DNA of 64,000 nucleotides from Novosphingobium pokkalii (GTDB taxonomy: Bacteria; Pseudomonadota; Alphaproteobacteria; Sphingomonadales; Sphingomonadaceae): positions 124,001-188,000 of the forward strand of contig NZ_BMZP01000003.1 in assembly GCF_014652855.1 (NCBI RefSeq), in the 5' to 3' direction. Below, piece by piece: positions 47,153 through 55,797 of the stretch; the first letter of the stretch is position 1; each line of letters begins with the position of its first letter. A model generated the notes under the pieces. That model ran no database searches and was not told where the DNA came from. It saw only the letters and a program-made list of their open reading frames with translations. The position numbers and the translations under genes were made by a program.

Positions 47153-47752
47153 ATGCCCTCACCCACCCAGCCCGATCCCAGCCGCACCGGACGCCTGCGC
47201 GAGGCAACGCGCGACGTCCATGCCGCGCTCGATGCGGCGCTGATGGAGCGGGAGAGCTTTGCCAGCCGCGCCGGCTACGCACAGTTCCTGGCGATGCAGC
47301 GGGGATTTCACCAGACCGTCGCCCCGCTCTATGCCGATCCGGCGCTGCAAGCGCTGCTGCCCGGTCTGGCCACGCGGGCGCGGCTGGCGCTGGTGGAGCA
47401 GGACATGGCCGACCTCGGCCTACCCCTGCCGGCCGCTGCCGCTCCGCAACCGGTTTCTGGCGAGGCTGCGGCCTTGGGCTGGCTCTATGTCGCCGAAGGG
47501 TCTTCCCTGGGCGCGGCCGTGCTGCGCAAGCTGGTGTCGCGCATCGGCCTGTCCGACACGTTCGGCGCGCGGCACCTGGCCCCTGCCGCAGCCGGCCCGG
47601 CTGCCCACTGGCGCGATTTCACCACGGCGCTGGATGCCGTTGCGCTTGACGAGGCGGGGGAAAACCAAGCCATTGCCGGGGCGCAAGCCGCCTTTTCCCA
47701 TGTCGCCGCCCTGGCCGAGCAGGCGCGCAGCCAAGCCCCACACGGGGCCTGA
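47153..47752 (+). CDS. Biliverdin-producing heme oxygenase
   Basis: A 199-residue heme oxygenase-fold protein. TRDVHAALD provides the probable proximal heme ligand His23. FLAMQRGFHQTVAPLY and LGWLYVAEGSSLGAAVLRK (distal helix with Gly-rich turn) follow. It cleaves heme to biliverdin, releasing iron. Bacterial homologues either serve iron acquisition or supply bilin to bacteriophytochromes; no phytochrome or heme-uptake gene is adjacent. The ATG at 47153 is chosen by similarity; no strong RBS is visible. Confidence 0.85.
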   Translation: MPSPTQPDPSRTGRLREATRDVHAALDAALMERESFASRAGYAQFLAMQRGFHQTVAPLYADPALQALLPGLATRARLALVEQDMADLGLPLPAAAAPQPVSGEAAALGWLYVAEGSSLGAAVLRKLVSRIGLSDTFGARHLAPAAAGPAAHWRDFTTALDAVALDEAGENQAIAGAQAAFSHVAALAEQARSQAPHGA

Positions 47753-47866
47753 TCGCCAGCGAACCACGCCCCGCCGCCAAGGGAGCGCTACCGGCTCTTT
47801 TGCTTTGCAGCATTTGCGCTATGAGGGGGCAAACCAGCAGCGTTTACGGGGCCAGGAGCGAGGGCG

Positions 47867-48628
47867 ATGATCGAAGTTCACCAGTTTCCATGCCTGTCGG
47901 ACAACTATGGCTATCTGGTCCACGATCGCGCCAGCGGCGAAACGGTGTGCATCGATACGCCCGATGCCGAGCGCTATCTGGCCGAAGCCGCCACGCGCGG
48001 CTGGCGCATCACCCAAATCTGGAACACCCACTGGCATCCCGATCACGCGGGCGGCAACCTTGCGATCAAGGCGGCGACCGGCTGCACCATCACGGCCCCG
48101 GTCGGCGATGCCGCCAAGATCGAAGGCGTGGATCGCACCGTCGACCAGGGCGACACCGTGCACCTGGGCGATCACGTGGCAGAAGTGCTGGCGGTGGGCG
48201 GGCATACACTGGGCCACATCGCCTATCACCTGCCCGATGCCGCGCTGGCTTTCGTGGGCGATGCGCTGTTCGCGCTGGGCTGCGGGCGCATGTTCGAAGG
48301 CACGCCCGACCAGTTCTGGACCAGCCTGCTGCGCCTGAAAGCCCTGCCACCCGAAACGCAGATTTACTGCGCGCATGAATATACCGCCAGCAATGCCCGC
48401 TTCGCGCTTCACGCCGATCCGGACAATGCCGAACTGGCCGCCTATGCGCAGGACGTGACCGAACGCCGCGCGCAGGGGCACCCCACCGTGCCCACCCCGC
48501 TGGCGCGCGAGCTGGCCACCAATCCGTTCCTGCGCGCCGATGACCCCGCCTTGCAAGCCCGCTGGGGCGGCGGTGATGCCGTTGCCACCTTTGCCGCCCT
48601 GCGCGCGGCCAAGGACAGTTTCCGCTGA
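47867..48628 (+). CDS. gloB: Hydroxyacylglutathione hydrolase (glyoxalase II)
   Basis: A 253-residue metallo-beta-lactamase-fold enzyme. The dinuclear metal site is visible: NTHWHPDHAGG, GGHTLGHIAY, FVGDALFALGCGRMFEG and YCAHEYT. The C-terminal HAGH domain is present, with RAADDPALQARW-like spacing (ADDPALQARW). It hydrolyses S-D-lactoylglutathione in methylglyoxal detoxification. CCAGGAG precedes the ATG. Confidence 0.95.
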   Translation: MIEVHQFPCLSDNYGYLVHDRASGETVCIDTPDAERYLAEAATRGWRITQIWNTHWHPDHAGGNLAIKAATGCTITAPVGDAAKIEGVDRTVDQGDTVHLGDHVAEVLAVGGHTLGHIAYHLPDAALAFVGDALFALGCGRMFEGTPDQFWTSLLRLKALPPETQIYCAHEYTASNARFALHADPDNAELAAYAQDVTERRAQGHPTVPTPLARELATNPFLRADDPALQARWGGGDAVATFAALRAAKDSFR

Positions 48629-48657
48629 TCGCCCGCCTGCGAAAGAGACCTTGATCC

Positions 48658-49683
48658 ATGGCCGAAAAGCGCCTCACCCGCGTCACCAGTTTCGACGTTG
48701 CCGAAGCGGCCGGCGTCAGCCAGTCCACCGTCAGCCGCGCGCTCGCCGGTGACCCTTCGATCAGCGCGCCGACCCGCCAGCGGGTGATGGAAGCGGCGCG
48801 CAAGCTGAACTACCAGGTGGACGAAAACGCCGCACGCCTGCGCCGGGGTAAGACCGGCACGCTCGCCGTGGTCATGGTCTGCCGTCCGGGGCAGGATCGC
48901 AAGGACTTGAACCCGTTCTATTACGCCATGCTCGGCAGCACCTGCGCGGCAGCGTCCGCGCGCGGCTATGAAGTGCTGGTGGCGTTCCAGGACAGCCCGG
49001 AGAATTTCTGGGGCCATTACCAGGAACGCCGAAAGGCCGACGGCATGATCGTGATCGGGACCAGCGAAAACACCGCCGCGTGGGACTATTTCGGCGCCCT
49101 GCCGCAAGGCAGCCACTGGGTGTGCTGGGGCGCCACGCAAGACGATTTTCCCTGGGTGCGCAGCGACAACCATGCCGGGGCCACGCTCGCCACGCGCCAC
49201 ATGCTGGTGCGCGGCTATCGCCATATCGTCTGCCTGGGATCGGAAACCTCGCCCCAGCGCCAGTTCAAGGAACGTTACGACGGCTATGCCGCCGCGATGG
49301 AAAGCGCGGGACTTGAGCCGGTGCTCCAGCGCATCGAACGCGGCCTCCCGCGCGAGGAACAGGGCCGCCGCGCCGCCGCCGCGCTGATCGACAGTGGCCG
49401 CCCGTTCGATGCGATCTTTGGCGTCAGCGACGAGATTGCCCTCGGCGCCCTCAAGGAATTCGGCGCGCGCGGGCTGGTCGTGCCCGATCAGATCGGCGTG
49501 GTCGGCTTTGACGGCGTGCGTGCCGGTGCCTGGTCCACCCCGCCGCTCACCACCGTGGAATCCGATTTTGAAGTGGCCGGGTCGCTGCTGGTCGATCGCC
49601 TGCTGGCGATGATTTCCGGCGAGAGCGCCACCGCCCGGCGCGTGCCGGTGCGCCTGGTCGTGCGCGGCTCTACCCGTCCCTGA
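48658..49683 (+). CDS. LacI family transcriptional regulator
   Basis: A 341-residue regulator. The N-terminal HTH is VTSFDVAEAAGVSQSTVSRA, followed by the hinge helix NYQVDENAARLRRGKTG. A periplasmic-binding-protein-like effector domain follows (about 60-340), ending in SLLVDRLLAMISGE and PVRLVVRGSTRP. The effector is unknown. It begins 29 bp after gloB and is followed by an Lrp-type regulator 11 bp downstream, so the two regulators are likely co-transcribed. Proximity to the catabolic operon at 50.3 kb makes regulation of that operon possible. Confidence 0.9.
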   Translation: MAEKRLTRVTSFDVAEAAGVSQSTVSRALAGDPSISAPTRQRVMEAARKLNYQVDENAARLRRGKTGTLAVVMVCRPGQDRKDLNPFYYAMLGSTCAAASARGYEVLVAFQDSPENFWGHYQERRKADGMIVIGTSENTAAWDYFGALPQGSHWVCWGATQDDFPWVRSDNHAGATLATRHMLVRGYRHIVCLGSETSPQRQFKERYDGYAAAMESAGLEPVLQRIERGLPREEQGRRAAAALIDSGRPFDAIFGVSDEIALGALKEFGARGLVVPDQIGVVGFDGVRAGAWSTPPLTTVESDFEVAGSLLVDRLLAMISGESATARRVPVRLVVRGSTRP

Positions 49684-49694
49684 GGATAGGCCCG

Positions 49695-50153
49695 ATGGCC
49701 CCGTCACCGCTCGACCGCATCGACCTCAAGATCGTGGAAGAACTGCGCGTCGACGGGCGGCTGAGCATCAACGAGCTGGCCCGCCGGGTTGGGCTGAGCA
49801 AGACGCCGTGCCAGGCGCGGCTCAAGCGGCTGATGGCCGATGGCGTGATCCGTGGCTTTCGTGCCGTGGTCGATCCGCACAAGCTCGGCCTGGCGCATAT
49901 CGCGTTCACCCAGGTCAAGCTGTCCGACACCCGCGAAAAGGCGCTCGAGGCATTCCGCCGCGCCGTCCTCCAGGTGGAGGAAGTGGAGGAATGCCACATG
50001 ATCGCCAGCCACTTCGACTATCTGCTGAAAATCCGCACCGCCGACATCCTGGCCTATCGCCGCGTGCTGGGCGAACAGATTTCCAGCCTGCCCAATGTGG
50101 CCAGCACTTCTACCTACGTGGCGATGGAAACCATCCTGGAGCATGGGGCCTGA
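49695..50153 (+). CDS. Lrp/AsnC family transcriptional regulator
   Basis: A 152-residue regulator. The HTH is LSINELARRVGLSKTPCQAR and the RAM/ligand-binding domain follows: FTQVKLSDTREKALEAF, VEECHMIASHFDYLLKIRTAD. The sequence is close to amino-acid-responsive regulators such as PutR/BkdR types (SKTPCQARLKRL). Its target could be local amino-acid or nitrogen catabolism. It is followed by a palindromic repeat and then the convergent MFS transporter. Confidence 0.92.
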   Translation: MAPSPLDRIDLKIVEELRVDGRLSINELARRVGLSKTPCQARLKRLMADGVIRGFRAVVDPHKLGLAHIAFTQVKLSDTREKALEAFRRAVLQVEEVEECHMIASHFDYLLKIRTADILAYRRVLGEQISSLPNVASTSTYVAMETILEHGA

Positions 50154-50164
50154 GGGCTGGTGTA

Positions 50165-50243
50165 GGGCCCCGGATCAAGTCCGGGGCGACGTACAACAAG
50201 CTTCCGTTTCATTCTTCGTCGCCCCGGACTTGATCCGGGGCCC
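50165..50243. repeat. Long palindromic repeat between convergent genes (GGGGCGACG family)
   Basis: Left arm 50165-50191 and right arm 50217-50243 are perfect 27-bp inverted repeats (GGGCCCCGGATCAAGTCCGG...) with a 25-nt loop. It is the same family as 44248-44336 and again lies exactly between two convergent stop codons. Confidence 0.8.
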
Positions 50244-50254
50244 CGCACCACCGC

Positions 50255-51520
50255 TCAAGCCATTACCGGCTCATTCCCCACCCCGCGCGGCACCGGCCGG
50301 CGAGCAAAGGCCACCACCAGCGCCACGGCCAGGCCGATCATCGCCTGGCCGGCGAAGTTGGGCACGAAGCTGCCCATCGTGTCATGCAGATGCCCGCCGA
50401 TGCTGGGGCCGATCGCGGCGGAGGTGGAAACCACGGTCATCACCGAATAGAGTTCCAGCGCCCCGCGCCCGCCGAACCAACCGCGCAGCAGCAGTGCCGT
50501 GCCCACGGTGGACACGCCGATGCCGATCCCGAAGGTCAGCGCAAAGAAGCCCAGCGCCGCGCTGCCCAGCGGCAGGATCAGCGCCAGCGAGGAAAAGGCC
50601 GAACCGACCAGCGCCACCACCGTCAGCGCGCGCGCATCGACCTTCTGCCCGGCAATGCCGGCCAGGCCCGCCGCCACCGCCGCCACGAACGCGGCAGCGG
50701 AAATGAACCCGGTTGCCACGCCCGGCGCCACGGCATGTTCCAGCATGTGCTGATAGGCAAAGCTGTGCACCGTGGTGTTGATCAGCAGGCACGCGGTATA
50801 GGCCAGGACCACGATCCAGAACTGCCACGTCGCCAGCGCGGCGCGCGCGGTCCAGCCTGCGGGCGGCACGGGCGCTTCGTCGGCCGGGCCATGCACCACC
50901 CCCACGCGCCGTTCATAGCGGCCGCAGACCGCCGCCGCAAACAGGCCCAGCACCAGCGCGCCGGCGGCGCAGACCAGCCAATAGAGCCGCCAGCTTCCGG
51001 TGGCCGAATGGATGGCGAAGAACATCAGCGGGCCAATCACCGCGCCGACATTGCCCGCCGTGAAATAGAGGCCGATCGCCGTCGCCCGCTTGCCGTCAAA
51101 GGCATTGCCGATGGCATCGACCGCGGGGATCGAACCGCAAAAGCAGAAGCCCAGGCCCAGCAGCAGCGTGGCCAGCAGATACATGGCTACGCCCTGCATC
51201 CACGCCAGCGCGACAAAGCCGGCGATCAGTTGCGCCATGCCGATCAGCAGCGTCACCGCCACGCCATATCGCCGGATCACCGCCGCCGGCAGCATCGAGG
51301 CCGCCCCGCAGGCAATGCCCAGCACGGTAAAGCCCATGCCCGCCTGCGCCCAGGTGAAATGCAGATCGGCCACGATCATCGGCAGAACCTGGCCCAGCGA
51401 ATTGAACGTGGAAGCCATCAGCAGGAAATAGAGCGCGGCGAACGCGCCCAGAATGACGATACGCATCGGCTTGGTGCCCTTTTGGATGCCCGCATCTGGC
51501 CGGGTTGCCTGCGCCGACAT
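50255..51520 (-). CDS. MFS transporter
   Basis: A 421-residue permease with about 12 membrane helices. Examples are IVILGAFAALYFLLMASTF, ASMLPAAVIRRYGVAVTLL with the helix 2-3 loop, and FCFCGSIPAVDAIGNAFDGK. Its start follows the amidohydrolase stop by 2 bp, so translation is coupled. It is last in the operon RutA-like, RutB-like, amidohydrolase, MFS, suggesting it imports the substrate. The specific solute is not predictable. The start at 51520 (MSAQATRP) is used. Confidence 0.88.
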   Translation of the reverse strand: MSAQATRPDAGIQKGTKPMRIVILGAFAALYFLLMASTFNSLGQVLPMIVADLHFTWAQAGMGFTVLGIACGAASMLPAAVIRRYGVAVTLLIGMAQLIAGFVALAWMQGVAMYLLATLLLGLGFCFCGSIPAVDAIGNAFDGKRATAIGLYFTAGNVGAVIGPLMFFAIHSATGSWRLYWLVCAAGALVLGLFAAAVCGRYERRVGVVHGPADEAPVPPAGWTARAALATWQFWIVVLAYTACLLINTTVHSFAYQHMLEHAVAPGVATGFISAAAFVAAVAAGLAGIAGQKVDARALTVVALVGSAFSSLALILPLGSAALGFFALTFGIGIGVSTVGTALLLRGWFGGRGALELYSVMTVVSTSAAIGPSIGGHLHDTMGSFVPNFAGQAMIGLAVALVVAFARRPVPRGVGNEPVMA

Positions 51521-51522
51521 GG

Positions 51523-52926
51523 TCAAGCCACCGGCCAGGCGCAAGGGATCGAAAGGCCAGCGCGCGCAATCAGCCCCGGCGCCGCTTCCTGCACGCGGGC
51601 ATAGAGCGCCGCTTCGTCCACGCTGGTCACGCGATAATCCTCCACCACGCGCACGCCATCCACCCACACACTGTGCACCCCGCGCCCATCGGCCGACCAG
51701 ACGAGCTGGTTGACCACGTTGAGCAGCGGCGTCCATTCCGGACGCTGGCGATCGTGCGCAACAAAATCGGCCTTCATGCCGGGCACCAGCGCGCCGACCG
51801 TGCCGGCCAGGCCCGCCGCCGCCGCGCCCTTGAGCGTGGCGCATTCCAGCACTTCGTAAGCGCTGAACAAGTCACCCTGCCGCCGCGCATCCTTGAACAG
51901 CCCGGCCAGCAGATACATCGCCCGCATCAGATCGGCGATATTGCCGTTGTTGTTGCCATCGGTGCCAAGCTGGATCGGCACGCCCCGCGCCTGCATTTCC
52001 GGGAACTTGCCCACGGCCGTGGCGCCATAGCCGCCTTTCATCGCGGTGAGCGGGCAATGCGTCACGCGCGTGCCGCTCTGCGCCACGGCATCCAGCTCGG
52101 CATCGTCGAGGTGGATCATGTGGGTGAGCGACAGATGATCGCCCAGCGCGCCAATCTCGGCCAGATGCAGCAAGGCGCGCTTGCCGGTGGTGGCCAGGTA
52201 GTATTCCGGGTCAGCCGGGTCCGCGCTCATGTGCGCGCTGATGCCCAGGCCCCGCTCGCGCACCAGCGTGGTCGCCGCGCGCCACAGGTCGTCGGTGGCG
52301 GTGTTGTGGCCCACCAGGCAGCCCCAGGCCGCCAGGCGCTTGCCATCGTCCACGGGCCAGCGATCGAGCTGCGCTTCCAGCTTGGCGATCGCCTCGCGGG
52401 TCAGCGTGGCCTGATCGTCGGTGGGGGCAAAGGCGCGGTCCTGGATCCATTGCCCCAGCCGGCCGCGAATGCCGACCGCGTCCACCGCTCCCATCACGGC
52501 GGGCAGGTCGAGGATCGTGCCTGCTTCCACGAACGTGGTCACCCCGTTGCGCAGCATTTCGACGCTGCACAGCGTGGCCGCCAGTTGTTCCTCCGCCGGG
52601 GTCTGCGCCAGATAGGTGGGAATCAGCCAGTCGAACACATTGGTGCGCCAGTCGGTGTCATCGGGCACGTAGCCGCGCGTAATCGGCTCCCCGGTGATGT
52701 GCACGTGGCAATTGACCAGGCCCGGCGTGAGCACGAAGCGGCTGCCGTCGATCACCTCGCGCGCAGCAACGCTGGCCAGCACTTCGTCCGTCGGGCCGAC
52801 CGCAACGATGCGGTCCCCCGCCACGGCCAGCGCGCCATCGCGCCAGATCTGGCGCGTGGCATCCATCGTCACGATCCACGCGTTGCGGATCACGAAATCG
52901 GCGGGAATGGGGCCATCCGGGCTCAT
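51523..52926 (-). CDS. TRZ/ATZ-type amidohydrolase (cytosine/guanine/triazine deaminase superfamily)
   Basis: A 467-residue metal-dependent hydrolase. A beta-sandwich N-terminus (VIRNAWIVTMD) is followed by the HxH metal motif in GLVNCHVHITGE, SAHMSADP, LTHMIHLDD and LGTDGNNNGN (metal Asp). PGMKADFVAHD returns to the sandwich domain. This superfamily removes amino or other leaving groups from N-heterocycles such as cytosine, guanine, s-triazines or 5'-deoxyadenosine analogues. The ATG overlaps the upstream RutB-like gene as ATGA. A role in deaminating the substrate of this pathway is inferred. Confidence 0.9.
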   Translation of the reverse strand: MSPDGPIPADFVIRNAWIVTMDATRQIWRDGALAVAGDRIVAVGPTDEVLASVAAREVIDGSRFVLTPGLVNCHVHITGEPITRGYVPDDTDWRTNVFDWLIPTYLAQTPAEEQLAATLCSVEMLRNGVTTFVEAGTILDLPAVMGAVDAVGIRGRLGQWIQDRAFAPTDDQATLTREAIAKLEAQLDRWPVDDGKRLAAWGCLVGHNTATDDLWRAATTLVRERGLGISAHMSADPADPEYYLATTGKRALLHLAEIGALGDHLSLTHMIHLDDAELDAVAQSGTRVTHCPLTAMKGGYGATAVGKFPEMQARGVPIQLGTDGNNNGNIADLMRAMYLLAGLFKDARRQGDLFSAYEVLECATLKGAAAAGLAGTVGALVPGMKADFVAHDRQRPEWTPLLNVVNQLVWSADGRGVHSVWVDGVRVVEDYRVTSVDEAALYARVQEAAPGLIARAGLSIPCAWPVA

Positions 52927-53597
52927 GCCTTCCACGCCTCCACCACGGCGGCGCTGGTGGTGAGCAGCGAGCAATGCTGCATCATAGCCTTGAGCGCGTG
53001 GACATGCAGGTCAGCCTCGGCCGCCGCGCAAGCGTCAGACACCACGAAAGTATGATAGCCGTGATGAAACGCATCGCGCGTGGTGGAATCGACGCAGCAA
53101 TCGGTGGTCAGCCCGGTCATCACGAGGGTATCGATGCCGCGCGCGCGCAATTGCAGGTCGAGGTCGGTGCCGTGGAAGCTGGAATAGGCCAGCTTGGCGA
53201 TCTCGATATCGCCGGGTTGCGGCGCCACGCGCCAGTAATCCTCGCCGCCGCTGCCGATGCGGCAGATCGCTTCGCCGCCGGGCGTGCCGCGCCGGGCCAT
53301 CCAGGTTTTCAGCGCCTGGCTGTCGCTTTCCGGCCGGGTCATCACCCGCATGAACGCCAGCGTCACCCCAGCCGCCCGCGCGGCCGCGACCAGTTCCTCG
53401 ATGTGGTCCACGGCCTTGTCGGATTCGGTCATGTCGGCGCCGTATCCGGCCACCACGCCGTGCGGCGCGGCAAAATCCACCTGCACGTCCACCACCACCA
53501 GTGCGGTGCGTTCGGGGGCGATCATCGCCCCCGGCGCGATCACATGTGGCAGGGCCGTGACCGGATCGATCGCGGTCGGGGCTTCGGCCTCAGGCAT
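52923..53597 (-). CDS. Isochorismatase-family cysteine hydrolase, RutB-like
   Basis: A 224-residue cysteine hydrolase. The triad is visible: Asp in ALVVVDVQVDFA, Lys in IEIAKLAYSSFHGTDL, and Cys in TGLTTDCCVDSTTRDAF, which matches the amidase group (RutB, N-carbamoylsarcosine amidase, ureidoacrylate amidohydrolase). It probably cleaves a carbamoyl or amide group. The start at 53597 (MPEAEAP) overlaps the RutA-like stop by 8 bp. A RutA-RutB order matches the start of the E. coli rut operon, but rutC-G equivalents are absent. Confidence 0.88.
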   Translation of the reverse strand: MPEAEAPTAIDPVTALPHVIAPGAMIAPERTALVVVDVQVDFAAPHGVVAGYGADMTESDKAVDHIEELVAAARAAGVTLAFMRVMTRPESDSQALKTWMARRGTPGGEAICRIGSGGEDYWRVAPQPGDIEIAKLAYSSFHGTDLDLQLRARGIDTLVMTGLTTDCCVDSTTRDAFHHGYHTFVVSDACAAAEADLHVHALKAMMQHCSLLTTSAAVVEAWKA

Positions 53598-54720
53598 CGA
53601 GTGCCTCCCTGATCTTGCCCGGGAACCGCGCGCGCAGCACGGGCAGGATCTTTTCGGCAAAGACCGGCAGCATGGTGAGGTAATCGGGGAAGATCACCAT
53701 CAGCCCGTCGAGTGCGGTCTTGTCAAAGATCTCGGTCAGTTGCGCCAGCACGGTTGCGGGCGAGCCGGCCACATGCGGGGCCATCAGCGCCGAACGCGCC
53801 TTGCGGGTGAAATCGTTCTCCTTGCCGATTTCCGCGTCGAGCATGCCATAGGCGCGCATCATGCCCCACAGCGTTTCCTCGTCCAGCCCTTCGCGATAGG
53901 ACTGCACCATCGCTTCGGCCTCGGCATCGGTCTCCCCGATCACAAGGATCATCATCGAATACGTGCGGATGGCGTGGCCCAGTTCCAGCGCGCCAGCCTT
54001 GGCCTTGTGCGTGTTGGCGATCAGCTCGTCCAAGTTGTTCCCCGCCAGGAACAGCGCATCCATGTGCTCGGCGGTGAACTTGACCCCGGCCTTCGACGTG
54101 CCCGCGCAGACCAGGAACGGGCGCTGCTGCGGCTTGGGCCAGGATGTGCAATCGTCCAGCGTGAAATACTTGCCCTGCGCGCTGACGCGGTCCTCGCTCC
54201 ACAGGCGCTTGATGTTCTCGATCCACTCGGTGGCCAGCACATAGCGTTCGTCGTGGTCTACGCCTTCGGGCCAGGCACCCATCTGCGCGAATTCGCCCTT
54301 GTAGGCACCGGTCACCACGTTGAGCCCGGCGCGGCCATGGCTGATCTGGTCGAGCGTGGCGATCATCTTGGCCGCCACCGCCGGGTTTTGCAGCAGGGTG
54401 TGGATCGTCGCCCACACTTTCACGCGGCTGGTGGCCTGGGCCAGGCCGGCCATCATCAGCGGGCTGTCGAGCGAGGATTCCCAGTGCTGGATCTCCCCGC
54501 CATAGCCCTTGAACTTGGCCATCGCCATGATGAAGTCCAGCCCCATCTCGTCGGCCAGCTTCGCCACTTTCAGGTTGTAGTCATAAGAGCCATCGAGGCG
54601 CGGCGAGTTCCTGGAAATGATCCAGCCGCCGTTGGCCATGGGCATGAAAATGCCGATGTCGCGCCCGCCGCTGTCGGAAGGGAGGCCGAAATGGGCAACC
54701 GTGGGTGTGGTGTCGGTCAT
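53590..54720 (-). CDS. RutA-like flavin-dependent monooxygenase (luciferase-like, group C)
   Basis: A 376-residue luciferase-like protein similar over its length to pyrimidine oxygenase RutA. It has DIGIFMPMANGGWIIS (RutA: IGVFVPIGNNGWLIS), AKFKGYGGEIQHWESSLDS, TSRVKVWATIHTLLQNPA, HGRAGLNVVTGAYKGEFAQMG and DGLMVIFPDYL. RutA opens the uracil ring with reduced FMN and O2. Here the substrate may be another amide-containing heterocycle. The start at 54720 (MTDTTPTV) is used. It is the first gene of a four-gene operon and is divergent from the SDR. A flavin reductase is required; the nearest is at 16.9 kb. Confidence 0.85.
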   Translation of the reverse strand: MTDTTPTVAHFGLPSDSGGRDIGIFMPMANGGWIISRNSPRLDGSYDYNLKVAKLADEMGLDFIMAMAKFKGYGGEIQHWESSLDSPLMMAGLAQATSRVKVWATIHTLLQNPAVAAKMIATLDQISHGRAGLNVVTGAYKGEFAQMGAWPEGVDHDERYVLATEWIENIKRLWSEDRVSAQGKYFTLDDCTSWPKPQQRPFLVCAGTSKAGVKFTAEHMDALFLAGNNLDELIANTHKAKAGALELGHAIRTYSMMILVIGETDAEAEAMVQSYREGLDEETLWGMMRAYGMLDAEIGKENDFTRKARSALMAPHVAGSPATVLAQLTEIFDKTALDGLMVIFPDYLTMLPVFAEKILPVLRARFPGKIREALDA

Positions 54721-54839
54721 GACTGGTCCGTGATCTGGCATGGATAAAACTGTGTGGCTCGGCTTGGGATCGTGGGCAAGCGTAGTGCGCCTTGCCCGTG
54801 GCTTCTTGTCAGCCTGCGCACGACAGCTTGCATCATGGC

Positions 54840-54866
54840 ATTTGTGCAGGCCGGTTCTGCACAAAT
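54840..54866. promoter_or_regulatory. 27-bp operator-like palindrome in the RutA/SDR divergent promoter
   Basis: ATTTGTGCAG and CTGCACAAAT are perfect 10-bp inverted repeats around a 7-nt spacer. The site lies 120 bp upstream of the RutA-like start and 73 bp upstream of the SDR start. It is the best candidate operator in this catabolic region. The AraC-FmdA, LacI or Lrp regulators nearby could bind it. Confidence 0.6.
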
Positions 54867-54938
54867 CCATGCGCGCCCTGCCAAGACGGCACACCACCCT
54901 CCGCCTAGCCTTTGCGCAACACAGCGAAAGGAATGCGC

Positions 54939-55784
54939 ATGGCAAACTGGTTCATCACCGGCGTCAGTTCGGGCCTCGGCCTGGCTCTGGCCAGGGCAGC
55001 CCTGGCGCGCGGCGATGCAGTGGTGGGCACGGTACGCGCGCAGGCCGATGCCGAGCGGTTCACAGCCCTTGCCCCGGGCCGCGCCCACGCGATGAAGCTG
55101 GACGTGACCGACGAAGCCGCCGTGCAGGTCGTGGTCCGCACGGCGGAAAGCCTGGTCGGCCCGCTGGACTATATCGTCAACAATGCCGGGCGCGGCTTTA
55201 CCGGCGCGGTGGAGGAAACCAGCCTGGCCGACGCGCGCGCCCTGCTGGAGGTAAACCTGCTGGGGCCACTGGCCGTGATCAAGGCCGCCCTGCCGGCCAT
55301 GCGCCGGCGCCGCGCCGGGCACATCGTCAACGTGACGTCGGTTTCCGGCCTGGCGGCGTGGCACGGCACCGCGATCTATGGCGCCACCAAGTTCGCCCTG
55401 GAGTGCCTGGGCCGCACCCTGGCGCAGGAAGTGGCGCCGCTGGGTATCAAGGTCACCAATGTCGCGCCCGGCGGGTTGCGCACCGCCTTTTCCGCCGATC
55501 GCCTGCCCGGCGCCGATCCGGTGATTGCCGACTATGCCGCCACGGCCCATCTCGCGCGGCGCGTGCTGCAGGACAAGCACGGCAGCGAACCGGGCTGCCC
55601 CGATCTGGCCGCCCAAGCGATTCTCGCTGCGCTCGATGAACCCGAACCGCCGCTCGTCCTGCTGCTGGGCGAAGACGCGCTGCATTATGCCGAGCGCGAA
55701 CTGGGCGAACTGGCCGCGCAGTTCGATCGCTGGCAAGGCTATACCCTGGCGATCGCAGCCGAAGCAGCGCAGGCCGCGCAGTAG
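54939..55784 (+). CDS. Short-chain dehydrogenase/reductase
   Basis: A 281-residue classical SDR. It has FITGVSSGLGLALA for NAD(P) binding, DVTDE, NNAGRGFTGA, catalytic Ser in VNVTSVSG and YGATK. The C-terminal extension, with VAPGGLRTAFSADR and a long tail, is typical of SDRs acting on small ketones or alcohols. AAGGAATGCGC precedes ATG 54939. It is divergent from the RutA-like operon across the palindrome and convergent with the AraC-FmdA gene. Substrate unknown; a role in the same pathway is positional. Confidence 0.88.
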   Translation: MANWFITGVSSGLGLALARAALARGDAVVGTVRAQADAERFTALAPGRAHAMKLDVTDEAAVQVVVRTAESLVGPLDYIVNNAGRGFTGAVEETSLADARALLEVNLLGPLAVIKAALPAMRRRRAGHIVNVTSVSGLAAWHGTAIYGATKFALECLGRTLAQEVAPLGIKVTNVAPGGLRTAFSADRLPGADPVIADYAATAHLARRVLQDKHGSEPGCPDLAAQAILAALDEPEPPLVLLLGEDALHYAERELGELAAQFDRWQGYTLAIAAEAAQAAQ

Positions 55785-55797
55785 CAGCGGGCGCGGC

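Noticed and set aside
52923..54720. Calling the operon rutAB for uracil degradation
   Set aside because: Similarity to RutA and RutB is clear, but rutC, D, E, F and G equivalents are missing and a TRZ/ATZ amidohydrolase is present, so the substrate may differ.
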